A stretch of DNA of 64,000 bases, from positions 638,501 to 702,500 of the forward strand of contig CALNXK010000073.1 of assembly GCA_942486035.1 (NCBI GenBank), given 5' to 3'. The notes beneath the pieces are model-generated. The model was not told the DNA's origin, made no database searches, and saw only the letters and a program-made list of their open reading frames with translations. This document shows positions 1 to 10,748 of the stretch, in pieces. The stretch is from Porites lobata (Eukaryota > Cnidaria > Anthozoa > Scleractinia > Poritidae). How positions within the stretch are numbered: the first letter of the stretch is position 1; every line of letters begins with the position of its first letter. The position numbers and the translations under genes were made by a program.

Positions 1-3000
1 AGATGGCGACTGACCTCAGTAGCACCTTCAACGAAAACAGCTGTATAAAGCTGGTGAGTGGTTTAACAGTAAAAAGCCGTGAGAAAGAACCTGCATTTTC
101 CCAAGTTAGCCTACATAGGCGGCGGAGTAGGGGGACCGTAGTCTCCCTCCCCACGCCCCCCACGTTTTGGTGCCGAAAAACACTTTTACCGATGTATTTG
201 ACAATACCGGTGACATCACGACTTCAGAGCGCACATTTTCCGCTCTCAGGCGACTCCTGAACTACCTAAGAAGCACAATGAAGCAGGACCGCCTGAACAA
301 CTGCCTACGGATGCATTGTCGCAAATCTATTACGGACACACTAGACATTATGACCCCAGTACGGCCTTCTCTCCGTCTGAATAGAATTAACACTGTGTGC
401 CATACTATTGAACTGCTCTACCCCAGGTAGGCAGCTTTAGATTCTGTTGATGTGACGGTGGGAATCCTAAATTATTGACTTGAATTGCAGGTTGGTTATG
501 ACATGACTAAAACAGCTGCCAAGAAATTGTTTCAGAAAACTGGTAGGCTTGTTAGACACGTATTGCTCATAGAAACAGTCTGACCTCTCGTTACACAATA
601 ATATTGTAAGCTTTTGTTCGGAAGCACGTGTTCGTCTGTTAGCGTGCAACAGAATTAAGAGCCGAACGAATCGGTGCGGTTGAATCGTCAAGGTTGATGA
701 AATGTGTTGGTCATTTGTCTCAGCTCCATCAGAAGAGATTTTCCCAAAGTTTCTCTTACTACAACCGGACTAGCCTCCCACGCAGGCGTTTTTAGGGGAG
801 CTCGTATTTCTTCCCTCCTGTGGGGAGGGAAGAAATACGAGCTCCCCTAAAAACGCCTGCGTGGGAGGCTACAACCGGACATGCCACTAGCGAAAAAAAG
901 CAGACTTAACTTCACAATGGAACCTCGAAGAATGGTAAAATGTAGCAGGGACTTACCAAAGCCTTTTGAATCACAAACCAGTTTATCTGAGAAAGCTCTG
1001 ATTATATACGTTGTACTTTATTTACCAAGGCATTACACCCAATGATGTCCAAGTAGTAGAGCTGCATGACTGTTTCTCTGTCAACGAGCTGCTTACGTAT
1101 GAAGGACTTGGATTGTGTGCTGAAGGTAAGTCTGTATTTGTTGTCGTAAAAATCTCTGTTTCACATCGATAATTAGAGTGGCATTTATTGATTTAATATT
1201 TTCTCCTTTTCTTTTCTTTTTTTTTTTGTGGAGAAAGGAGAATTTAACGTTGGGCCAAGGGACTGGCAATGTTTGTTTGCTATTACGAGGTTTCGTTATA
1301 TCAAGGTTCTTTTCCATATACCATTGCTGGGTAAAGAAAATTGCTCGTTGTAACGCGGGTTTCGATATATGGAGGTTCGTTATATCGAGGTTCAACTGTA
1401 CCTAGTATTGAAACGTCATGCAGTAGGACTGCCACCGCCCCAGGCTTCGCTCGTGAGAGTGGAAGACTGGAACGAGGTCTCAGTGCTTGTTTGTCTTGAA
1501 GAGCTTAATCTGGCGGGCATCAGCTTTAGGTTGCTAAACTAAAAGGGAGCATCTGCCTAATTGGTCAAGCATTTATTTAAAGACATGGGATGGTTATTAT
1601 TTCTGGAATTCGTTTTAGTGCCCATGGCCTCTATCCAGTTAATGAGCTATTCTTCTTAATACTAGGTTTACGGAGCTTAAGCAACGACGACGCGACTAGA
1701 ACGGCTAAAAAGCAATAGGTTGAGATTAGCTAAACAACTTTGCACGTGCATCACGCGTTTTAGTACATTTCTTTGCCTTCGTTACACGACTACGACGTGA
1801 AACGGCCTAACTTCACGTTTTGTGTGGGACGTGAACACAAGACGACGGTTTTCTTTTCCTTTTCCTGAACTTTGATACAGTCCTTAAGAATTAATCTCCA
1901 GAAAAATTCGCCAAAATTTGTCGAATTGAACAAAGTGGAGTAAACACGTTTGAAGCAGCATGAATTCACTTAATAAGCTTTTTTTGTAGCCGTCGCCATA
2001 GTTGTTGCTCTCTTTGAGGTTCCAGAAAGTGGAACATTATTTGAGTTTTAAAGGCGCAAACCTTATTTTTGTTGTTGTTGTACGTATGTAATATTTCAGG
2101 ACAAGGAGGACAATTAGTGGAGAGAGGAGACACCACTTACGGTGGAAAATGGGTTGTAAATCCCAGTGGAGGACTCATTTCCAAAGGACACCCTCTAGGG
2201 GCCACAGGTAAAGGAAGAAAAAAGCCAATCAATGCCTTGAAATCGGTTTTCACCTTGAAACATAAGCAGGGTTCGCAAATACGCCAAATTTGGCGTATTT
2301 TACGCCAAAATTGTTCAGATGACTCCACAGAGGTTACGGAGGGAGTCACTTCGACTTCAGAAATTTTCGGTAACAAACAGGGGGCCACTTCGACTCCAGA
2401 AATTTTCGGTAACACACACAGTTTTGTCCCTACCTTTTTCGCAACAAATGCAATCTACGTTAATTGTAAACGTTGCAAACCTTAATTAAATCATCAAAAT
2501 TAAAGAATGATACTGCACGACAAAACAGGAAGAGGGTAAATTACGATACAGTTTACTCGATGACCGCCATCATGGATTTGAGCTTTCTAGGTCAGTGGAC
2601 CCCCACAGCTACACCGTGTATCCATCACGATAGTTATTCATGCCAGGACCACGTGCTGTAAAGTCTGAAAATGGCTTTTTCCGTTGTGATACTTGACTCC
2701 AAATTTTCCAAAATGACTCCAAAATTTGTGAAGCGGAAGTCACAGTGACTCCACTCATCAATAAAATTTGCAATCCCTGATAAGGTAATATTTAAGGAAA
2801 AGCATCACGGCCCCGGTGTATGTGGGGGTGGGGGAGAGGGGTACTCCCTATAATGGTCTTTACGAGGAGGCTCTACCCGAAAGTGTTAATTAGTGGATTA
2901 AGTATTTGAATGGTAGGGAAATCTGTGTTTTCAGTCTAATAAAAGGGCCAAAAGGGTTAACAGATACATTTTTGTATTTTATGGTTCTGGTTTTGTGATT

Positions 3001-6000
3001 TGTCCATACCGTAGGGAAAAGGGGTTGGACCGTGGGGCGAATCCTTCCGTTATAAAACCCTGTGGAGTCCCCCCCTCCCCCGTTTGAACAAGGTCCATTT
3101 ATGAGTAGCTCAAAAGCTGTTGGCACATTGGTAACGTAATGTTTTATTTAGGTCTTGCTCAATGTACAGAGCTTTGCCGCCAGCTTCGTGGTGAATGTGG
3201 AAAGAGGCAGGTTCCCGGAGCAAGAATAGCATTACAACATAACCTTGGGCTCGGAGGAGCTGTTGTTGTGGCCTTGTACCGACTTGGATTTCCCAATCAG
3301 AGAAGGTATGGGACAGTTGTTATTCTTTATTTCGTGTGAAAAGTAAGTTGCTTTTTGCGTTTGTGTGTTGACGTTAGGCTTAAAAAATTCCTTCATCATC
3401 ATCATCATCATCATCGGTTGACTGAAGAGCAGTCGACTGTAAGGCATCTTCAACCGGCAGGGTCTTGGGCATTGCCCACAATGTGGTCCTCTGAGAAATG
3501 TTCATTCGGGTCGATCCATTCCCCGACTTGACTGGAAAAGGAATTCTGTTGTCTTCCTGGGAGTCTTTTCCCATAGGAGGGCTCATATAACGCGAAGATG
3601 TTGGCAGGTTCATCGTTGTCCACGCATAAAATGTGGTCATGGAACTTAAGCTTCCTTATTGAAGTGAATCACCATCAGTGTCATGGTGATTGTTTTCCTG
3701 ATAAATAACTTTTACAGGATAGATGATTCTTTTGTGGATTTAAAGAAAAATCCGCAAAAAACTGAATCACCATGACGTCGATGGTGGTGCACTTTTTTTT
3801 TAAACTTTGTAGGAATGGAGGCGAACGGCCTCTGTTGCAACCTCGTTCGTTTCCAGGGTCCTGTCCTGCTCGTCCCCCGGAGTGGAACGCTCCCTCGCTC
3901 TAGAGGACGAGTAGGAGAGGAGCCTGGGAATGAGGCTGCCTCTTTCCGGTGACTCTTGGTTCAGTTCTCATATCAGAACAACTTTCCAGGCAGGAACGGC
4001 GGCCATGTTGCAGCTTGTTCGGCGTCACAGGGGAACCAGGCTTAACTTATTATGAACTTGAATTGTAGGTTTCGTCCTGTACCTTCGTACACTTCTGCTG
4101 TAACAAAAGACGATTTTAAGGCGGCAGCCATTTTTGAGGAGATGGAGAAGACATTAAAAAGGGTAAGATGAAAGTGAAGACGCACGTACGAGCTGGTTGT
4201 TGTTGTCTTTCTTTTTCTGAGACAAGCAGGCTATAACATTTAGTATAACATCCACCTTTTTGTTATTGCTACAATGTATGTAAATAACGCTTTTTTTCTA
4301 GAAAACTACGCTAAAACCTGATCTTTTGACTCTTAGATATCAGTTTCAATATGATAATAGTTTGTGTAGCTTTTTTGCCAATATTTCAAGTGGACTTAAG
4401 CTGATTGGAACTTGACATACCTGTTTGTCGTCTGTGTCAGACGCTTAACCTCAGTCGGTATTGTTTGCGGCTAAATTTCCAAAGCTGGTTCTGGAGGCTG
4501 GTTTACAAGGTGGAAAGGAGAGCCTTTCTTTCACTTGTTCCATTTTGACCCGATTTTGGTGATAAGGGTTATACCTCAGGCGCGGATCTAGGATAAATAC
4601 TGAGCGATTTTCCTAAACGAGCGCCGAGGGAGCAAGCTTCTAGGGGAGCCCGGGGGCATGTACCCTCGGGAATTTTTTGGATATTAACTCCCTAAAGTTC
4701 CCTTTCCGGGGTTTCTGATTCATTGAGTGGGGATTAAATGCCCGGAAATTGGAAAAAGAAAACATTTGTCCAGACCATTTTCCAGATTTTTACTTGGAAA
4801 GCTCTATTATTGTTAAAAATATGTTTATTATGAAAAATCTGACCGATTTTCGTAAAACGGTGGAAACTGATGTGGATCCGGTGTTGTGGTTACGCAAGTA
4901 ACTGCGTCAAAACCAATTTTATTTTTTACTCTTTCTTTCTCTTTTTCTCAATTCTTATGTTAAACTAGGAGGGTGCTAAGCTAGTGAAGAAGATCAAGGG
5001 GATTTTCAAATTTGTCATTAAGAATTCAAACGGACAAGAGGCGTGGTGGATTGTGGATGCTAAGAATGGAGACGGCTCTTTAAAATTTATGGCGTCAGGT
5101 AAACGATTTGTAGCGAGGGACTTTTAAAAGTAATTATTGTTATTATTATTATTAGAATAATTTGAAATTTTTGGGGAAATGTGCTCCTAGTTGGATTTAG
5201 CCCCTTTCTGCTTTGCTAAAAACGTTCATTTTGATTAACGGGACTCCAGGCCGGATTGCAGTGGCGTTGCCACGGAGTTTCGCTCATTTCGCTTTGCTTT
5301 TAAAATACATACCAGTATATGGGAGGTACCTTCTTCCCTGCTCGAAGTGCTTTGTCCATAAGGCCACGTTGCCCACGTTATTGAAGGAGTAAAGAATTAC
5401 TAATTTTAGTTGGTATATTTCTCAGTACCGAAATCATCATTCTTTTTCATGACTTATAATGAAGTCGAATAAAGAAATACATAAAGGATAGGCACGGGCT
5501 AGTTTTACGTAATAGAGTTGAAACCGGGCTATTTTATTGCGGATATCCCAGAGAGAATAGTGATTCCTATCGTTTTCCTTTTCAGCAGCTCACATTCTAT
5601 TTTACTAAGATTAGAAGTTAGTTTTTTCGAGGTGAATGTCATCTACATATTTTAAAAATTTACTTTGCAGACAAAGCTGATTGTATAGTGACCATAAGCG
5701 ATGAAGATTTTGTGCAGTTGATGAGCGGAAAATTGAATCCACAAACAGTACGTATCATTTATAGAATATATCTAGCCATTATCTCTTGATCCAGATAACC
5801 TATCGTGAGCAATGATTTTTTCTAATACCCCCCTACACACCCGCCTACAGAGGCTTAAAGATCGATTAGGATAGAGCAGCAGTGTTAACAACGAAAAGAG
5901 TTAAATCAGTTCCCTTGGAGTGCAATTCAGAAGATGCAATTCCAGGGGGAAATATCACTAGCAAGTGTCTTTTTTAAGTTTGTAGACTGAACATAGTTCC

Positions 6001-8004
6001 TGTAAAATTGTTTCCTTCATCCTTACCTTTCAGTTGGAAGGGGACGTAATAGAACCCGTCACATTGTTTAAAAAAGTAGGGAGCTTTACAAACGACAGCG
6101 GCGACAGGAACGAGAACGTCAAAAAAGCAATAGGTTTAGATAAGCAAAACAACAACTCTGCACGTGCATCACGCTTTTTTTGTACATTTCTTTGCCTTCA
6201 CTGCACGACCACGACGTGAAAATGCCTAATTTGACGTGTTAAGGAGGACGTAGACAAGCGACGACGAATTTTTCTTTCTCTTTCTAAACTTGAGTGTTAA
6301 AAGTCCCCAAGAAACTGATTTCCGGGAAATACGCCTGCACTTTGAATGAACGCGACAAAGTTTGAAAAAACGCGAATTCATTTTAAAAGTGACGTTTTTC
6401 CTACCGTCGCCGTCGTGGATGCTAAAGCTCCCTGGGATTGAGTCCCTGGAGTCAAGGTCTTTCTGACTTGTGCCATCATTTGTCGGGGTGGGTGAGATGA
6501 TATCATACATGGACTGAAGCGGCAGCATAGTACATGCTGACGTCCGATCTCACCTCTCTGGTTCCTCCGCAATTTAGCCACGGGCTGCGATTTGACCGCA
6601 CCCCGGTTAGCTCAATTGGATAAACACCGGTCCGAACCCCGGCCAGGCCAACACTCAGGGCCTTTAAATAAGTGAGAAGAAAGTGCTACCTTTGTTAAGA
6701 CATCTGCAAACGGTAGGCCCCTCTCACAACCCTTGCACATTTAAATTCTGTGGGACGTTGAAAGAACCCACGCACTGTCCGGAAAGAGTAGGGGACATAG
6801 TTCCCAGCGTTGTGGCGTCTCTCTTACCGGGGGGGCGGGGACTGTTATGGGTCCCACTAAATGGCTCCACGCGCTGTTGCGGTAACCCTGCCAAGAATTG
6901 GCGAACTAAAGTAAATAACTAAGCTGACACCGTCTACTCTTCTTTTTCATTCTACCCTTTCAAGTTGAAGATGTAAAACTGAGCTGTTTGTCTGTCACTC
7001 TGAATCTTGTCCTCTTCCGAAATTCTGCCGTTCGATAATTCAATATGTAATAAGCATACAACGTGACGACCCATTTATTTTTCTGTTCAGTCTACAGCTA
7101 ACAATCGATGATGAAGCTCTTATTTATTGGTAGCTTGCGAACACAGCCGTTTCTTTTCGCTCCTTGCCGCTTGGGACGTTTCGCGGAAGAGACGTCTGCA
7201 ATTCGGCCCCCAAAATTCCTGCCCTGCACGGTGCCAGAGAATTCCGCTTTCAAACTATTTTTGGCAGATCCATGGGGTTTGCATTTGATCGTTGTGACTT
7301 CTTGTCTTTTATCTGTCATTCTTAAGCAACAAATAAAATTACTACGTCGACCAATCAGAGCTCGTTAATCAGATTCCGGGCGTTATTGAACTTTTGAGGC
7401 CGAATCGTGAAACGTCTCCCGCGAAACGTCTCCAGCGGCGAGGACCGAGGCGAGCGGGCTGTATTAGCAGGCTAATTTATTACCAGACATAGTTAATCGA
7501 TAAACCAATAATCGATATAAATCAATAGTAATAGATATCAATCATCGATGAATATCGATTTCCGATATCGATCGATAGAAATCGATAAAGAAAAACAGTT
7601 GTGATTTCGATTAATGTGGATGATTTTCCGATAGAAATCGATAAGATTTTTTATCGATTACTATCGATTCCTATCTCTTGTTATCGATTTTGTTAATCGA
7701 TAATTGATAAATTATTTTTTTTCTGTGAATTCGATTTCTATCGATTTCCGATATCAATCGATATTATCGGCGGATTAATTCGATTAATATCGATGATTTA
7801 GATTGATTTCCGAGATCGATTTTTATTGATTAACTACGTCTGGTTTATTAGAAACGCTTGAATTTGGAGTATTACTATTATAACAAACGGCTCCCTTTTT
7901 CCTATCAGGCATTTTTCAAAGGCAAGCTTAAGATCAAAGGGAACATGGGTCTGGCAATGAAACTGAGAGAAATTCAACCTAAGGCTGGAAAGTCCAAGCT
8001 GTAG
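1..8004 (+). CDS. SCP2: Sterol carrier protein X / SCP2 (3' part, 9 exons)
   Basis: Peroxisomal 3-ketoacyl-CoA thiolase fused to a C-terminal SCP2 sterol/lipid carrier domain; in animals SCPx thiolyses branched-chain acyl-CoAs in bile-acid and branched-lipid breakdown. The gene is cut by the left window edge. Exons, all with GT/AG borders and matching phases: 1-53, 491-542, 1030-1125, 2100-2207, 3152-3305, 4069-4162, 4969-5098, 5671-5747, 7909-8004. The first five encode the end of the thiolase half, with the ELHDCFS, YGGKW, NPSGGLISKGHPLGATG and NLGLGGA motifs; GHPLGATG carries the catalytic-type histidine. The last four encode a short linker and the SCP2 domain, including EAWWIVDAKNGDGSL. 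The protein ends in SKL, a canonical peroxisomal PTS1 signal. The 52- and 96-base exons were found by reading splice sites and by resemblance to vertebrate SCPx as I know it. A poly(A) signal lies at about 8175. The introns hold many transposon fragments, none of which interrupts an exon. Confidence 0.93.
167..430 (+). pseudogene. hAT transposase C-terminal fragment
   Basis: The open frame contains TTSERTFSALRRLLNYLRST followed by a stretch of the type KQDRLNNCLRMH. This is the signature of the hAT-family C-terminal dimerisation domain (the ERxFSALRRI.TYLRSTM..ERL pattern found in hAT and ZMYM/THAP-like transposases). Only this end is present, without the catalytic core, and it lies inside an SCP2 intron (54-490), so it is a dead remnant. 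The start codon is arbitrary. Confidence 0.75.
771..871. mobile_element. Perfect palindromic MITE, MULE-type
   Basis: Two 48-base arms (771-818 and 824-871) are perfect reverse complements around a 5-base loop. The flanks are an exact 9-base direct repeat, CAACCGGAC, at 762-770 and 872-880. Nine-base target duplications are typical of Mutator-like elements, hence the class call. It lies in the SCP2 intron 543-1029. Perfect arms suggest a recent insertion or gene conversion. Confidence 0.8.
1235..1398. mobile_element. Tc1/mariner-type miniature element
   Basis: The right end reads GTTATATCGAGGTTCAACTG next to TA, and a related copy with the same internal words (AAGGGA.TGGCAA, GGTAAAGAAAAT.G) lies at 53171-53330. 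A TA dinucleotide at the border and the tip are Tc1/mariner-like. The left end is eroded, so the class is tentative. It sits in the SCP2 intron after the exon at 1030-1125. Confidence 0.5.
1671..2012. mobile_element. MITE, copy 1 (GGAGCTT...CGACGACG family)
   Basis: This stretch resembles 6079-6432 along most of its length; shared words include AAAGCAATAGGTT, GCACGTGCATCACGC and GTACATTTCTTTGCCTTC. Both copies begin with GGAGCTT and a CGACGACG-like tip and end with its inverse (CCGTCGCC). It lies in the SCP2 intron 1126-2099. Being non-coding and terminally inverted it is a MITE; the superfamily is not clear. Confidence 0.6.
2826..3086. mobile_element. Divergent G-rich/C-rich tipped miniature element
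   Basis: It starts with a G-rich tip and TACTCCCTATAATGG and ends with GGAGTCCCCCCCTCCCCC. The internal GGAGGCTC..CCCGAAAG motif recurs in the elements at 15268, 23604 and 55776. It lies in the SCP2 intron 2208-3151. The copy is old and its borders are approximate. Confidence 0.45.
3392..3416. repeat. (ATC)n microsatellite
   Basis: About eight trinucleotide units, TCATCATC..., in the SCP2 intron 3306-4068. It produces an artificial poly-aspartate reading frame on the minus strand. Confidence 0.9.
3837..3938. mobile_element. Imperfect hairpin element
   Basis: The left arm (CAACCTCGTTC, then CCAGGGTCCT and CTCGTCC, about 3839-3877) is the near reverse complement of the right arm (GGACGAGTAGGAGAGGAGCC followed by TGGGAATGAGG, about 3903-3934). 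A 25-base spacer lies between. The organisation is that of a short palindromic MITE. No target duplication is obvious. Confidence 0.55.
6079..6432. mobile_element. MITE, copy 2 (GGGAGCTTTA tips)
   Basis: The tips are inverted: GGGAGCTTTACAAACGACAG at the left and TGGATGCTAAAGCTCCC at the right, with CGGCGAC just inside each. It matches copy 1 at 1671-2012. It lies in the last SCP2 intron (5748-7908), which holds four separate insertions. Confidence 0.7.
6602..6923 (+). mobile_element. tRNA-derived SINE with partly deleted head
   Basis: The head GGTTAGCTCAATTGGATAA is a polymerase III A-box region from a tRNA. It runs almost directly into CGAACCCCGGCC, so the anticodon arm and part of the B box are deleted. 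The body continues through CCAACACTCAGGG, TTCTGTGGGACGTTGAAAGA and ACCCACGCACTGTCC, which reads like a SINE body rather than a gene. It is a dead copy in the SCP2 intron. Confidence 0.65.
7130..7472. mobile_element. Long-TIR miniature element
   Basis: About 80-base imperfect terminal inverted repeats: the left end (AGCTTGCGAACACAGCCG, later GGACGTTTCGCGGAAGAGACG) matches the reverse complement of the right end (ACGTCTCCCGCGAAACGTCT up to GGGCTGTATTAGCAGGCT). ATTTATT occurs on both sides (7122-7128 and 7475-7481). The small open frames inside it on both strands are not genes. It lies in the last SCP2 intron. Confidence 0.65.
7483..7843. mobile_element. ATCGAT-rich palindromic MITE
   Basis: The tips CCAGACATAGTTAATC and GATTAACTACGTCTGG are inverted repeats. 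The 7-base flank TTTATTA is duplicated (7476-7482 and 7844-7850). The interior is almost wholly built of ATCGAT, GATATCGAT and AATCGATA words. It ends about 65 bases before the last SCP2 exon. Confidence 0.7.
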
Positions 8005-8174
8005 AAAGCAGACAAGTATACAACAAAAGAACCGAATGCAAAAACACTGCTATAAACCATAGTTAATTGAGTGGAATGGTTATGAAACCCGTCAGACTCC
8101 TTTGTTATATGTTTTTGTGGACCTGAAAGTGCACAACGTTCAAAAGAATTCCTATCATTTTGATTGTATTGACC

Positions 8175-8180
8175 AATAAA
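8175..8180 (+). terminator. Poly(A) signal of SCP2
   Basis: AATAAA lies 171 bases downstream of the SCP2 stop codon on the coding strand, a normal 3' UTR distance. No cleavage site can be proven from sequence alone. Confidence 0.5.
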
Positions 8181-9997
8181 AACGTTGCATTAATTTATTC
8201 CGTAACAATTTGCCAACAGAAAACAAAGGATTGTGCACTTTCACGGTGCTTTGAACATAAACTGCAGCACTGTTGTTTTTATCATTGATGTTTGCCGCTT
8301 TTCATAACCAGTCTCCTCTAATAACTATGTATAAACGAAACAAACAAAGAAGCATTTGATGCGCACGATAAAAGAACGATTAATTTTACTACTATCCATT
8401 CTTGATTTGACCTCAGTCGTCTGTGTCACAAATTGTGAAAAGTTCCAGATTTTATTTAAAGAAAGGATCTAAAACAAATGGTAAAAAAGCAAATGTACTA
8501 CTGAAGAGGTTTCGTGTGAACTACACCATGCATTTGATTTTGTCCTCATAATCAATCATTAAAGCCTCATTACATGTCTCTGCTGGGCCCAAAATGTCAT
8601 CGGCAGTCTTAAGAAACGAGTGCTTTAATAGCTATGTCATAATTGTGTTGTTGTCTTGGGTTCGTTAGCGTATAGATTAGCTACCTGCGATGATATTTAG
8701 GGATTTGTTCTCCATACATTTTTCTACATACATTTCCCATGTTAATGATTAGAAGAATTTGTTGAATTGGTGTGGAGAAATTAGGTGCAGGTTTCTCTCA
8801 GGGGTTAAGAGCGTTAAGGTTTAACCTTTATTTTTGCTAAAATATTGAAAAATCTAACTACATCTCTGTGGGGTCTCACGTACCCCCTCCTTTTCCCTTA
8901 AAGAAAAAGGAGGTTGAATTTCCAGTGAACTGTAATGTTCACTCGTGTGTACTTCGATCAGTGTTTCAAACAAGAAAGTCATTTACTGGCTGAACCAATC
9001 AATCAAACACGAGTATGTTTTCCAAAGAGGTACCGTATGCCTCTTGCTTCGTTCTCAGACGTCTCGCTCGTGGTGTGAATTTGCGCGAAAAGGACGGTGG
9101 GAAATAGATTTTCTTTTTCCTGTCGTGCCAATCAATTCGTCACCAGTCACTTGCATTTCGCTCTGGCCTTTTTTCGCAACGAAAGTGCGGAAAACGAAAC
9201 GCATGAGGAGTGGGCAGGGTTTACATCGACGGTGTAGGATCGGTGTTTAGTATGTGTAACATACAAAATAGTATAGATAAACTTTTCAAGACTTCGGTGC
9301 CTTTTTTTCAGATTTATTCCAAGTTAAGTTTTCAGATGTATTCCAAGTTTTAATATGCACCCCTCAAAACGTCATTCAATGCTTCGTAGAAATAAAATAA
9401 AAGCCTCCTAAAATGTTTTCTTTTTCTGTCTTCTGCTATCTAAATAAATAAACTAGATCATTTTGTAATAAATTAAACACTGACATTAATGACCTCTGCG
9501 GTATTGCATTTAAACTGTCAGCTCTTCCTTTCTTTCACTTTTGATATAGTCTATAAATAGCGAGAACAAAATACACTGGTTTTCAACCAGTGTAATAGCA
9601 CTAAGAAGATAAAGTCATACCAAATCTAAATTATTAGTGGCTAACACGTGGGAACGGCAACGCCCACGTTCCTCTCAAGACTCTCAAGATGATCATTTTG
9701 TTTACTCCCGTAACATTTCTACTTGATTATGTATCGATATTGTTAGGAGAAAGTCGGTGTTGGTCACTTTTGGGACTTGAAGGTTTAATTGTATAACTAT
9801 AGATAATTAGAAAGTCCACTTAAATAGTTTGTCCTTTTTCGGTTTAACCGTGAGCCTCGTTTACACTAGAGGAGAGCTTTCAGGATTCGTGACGAACCCT
9901 AGCTGATGTTTTTATGTTAAACGTGTTTACACGCACTTTTGTAAAGCCGAAATAAATGTGTCCTGGTTTGGTCGTGCGATCGGATATTTTGAATCCG

Positions 9998-10035
<38 letters not shown>

Positions 10036-10166
10036 TGCTTTTTTGTTGTTTAAGTTAGGATTCGAGAACCTTCACGGGAATTGACGGGAGTATCTCGTCC
10101 CCTTTCGTCTCGGGAAGATTTTTCCTAAATCTTTGAAAAAGTTTTGCATTGTTTGATCGTTTTCTA
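8181..10166. other. Intergenic, convergent gene ends
   Basis: This separates the 3' end of SCP2 (plus) from the 3' end of the first cysteine-rich gene (minus). I found no coding exon. It holds a perfect 10-base-arm hairpin at 9572-9594 and an ATT microsatellite at about 9998-10035. The longest open frame (8945-9250) has no recognisable protein features. Confidence 0.5.
9998..10035. repeat. (ATT)n microsatellite
   Basis: Uninterrupted ATT units just downstream of the first cysteine-rich gene. Similar runs occur at 20543-20585 and 63786-63838; the last is the tail of a SINE, so this one may also mark an old SINE tail. Confidence 0.85.
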
Positions 10167-10748
10167 CTATACAAATGACGACTCGGAATCCAGGCTATCG
10201 AGGCTACCGGAAAAAGTTTCAGCTTTGAGGTAGTTAGATTGTTCGCCACAACAATTTCCTTTGCAACACAATAGTACAAGAAGTGTAAAAGATAAAATAG
10301 CCACCAGTGCGAAAAGTGCAGCTAACAAGACCAAATATTCTCTTGGGAAAAGCAGGTTGTTAGCACTCTCGGAAGGAGAGATGCATTGTCCGCCTTTACA
10401 GTGTTGAACGCAGTATTTGGCGTTACACGTGAATGAGCATGCTCCGGACAAACATCGCTGTCTGCAATAATCGACGTCGCTGGTACACTTCATGTGACAG
10501 TTGTGACACTCTTGATGACATGTCCCGGATAAACAAGTCAGTGCTTTGCAGCGAGCATCTGCGCAGGCTTGGTTACATCTCTTGACGGGCTGGATACTTT
10601 CCGTGTTTCCGCAGTCACATGTTGTGTCATTACACGATTGATAACGTGTCTCTGTATTGATCCTGATCTGGTGAACGTTTCTTTCTGCCTCTACCGTGAC
10701 TTTTGCAACGAGCAATACGGTGAAGATCATAACAACCTGACGAATCAT
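10167..10748 (-). CDS. Cysteine-rich single-pass surface protein, paralog 1
   Basis: Family not recognised. Predicted 193-residue type I membrane protein. The start is MIRQVVMIFTVLLV, a signal peptide, because an intron acceptor (TTTCTTTAG) ends only five bases upstream of the ATG at 10746-10748; a longer frame would read through it. The ectodomain has 18 cysteines. From RCNQAC on they follow the spacing 3,4,4,4,3,2,3,6,3,4,3,4,3,4 shared by all four paralogs. The middle contains CHQECHNCHMKCTSDVDYC. NDT is an N-glycosylation site. A transmembrane helix (about EYLVLLAALFALVAILSFTL) is followed by LLCCKGNCC, a possible palmitoylation patch, and a Ser-rich tail ending ESSFV, which fits a class I PDZ ligand. 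It lacks the two N-terminal cysteines seen in paralogs 2 and 3. Extracellular function is inferred only from topology. Confidence 0.85.
   Translation of the reverse strand: MIRQVVMIFTVLLVAKVTVEAERNVHQIRINTETRYQSCNDTTCDCGNTESIQPVKRCNQACADARCKALTCLSGTCHQECHNCHMKCTSDVDYCRQRCLSGACSFTCNAKYCVQHCKGGQCISPSESANNLLFPREYLVLLAALFALVAILSFTLLVLLCCKGNCCGEQSNYLKAETFSGSLDSLDSESSFV

Noticed and set aside
3380..3640. Minus-strand frame with a poly-aspartate end
   Set aside because: The acidic run is the (ATC)n microsatellite and the rest has no domain; it lies in an SCP2 intron.
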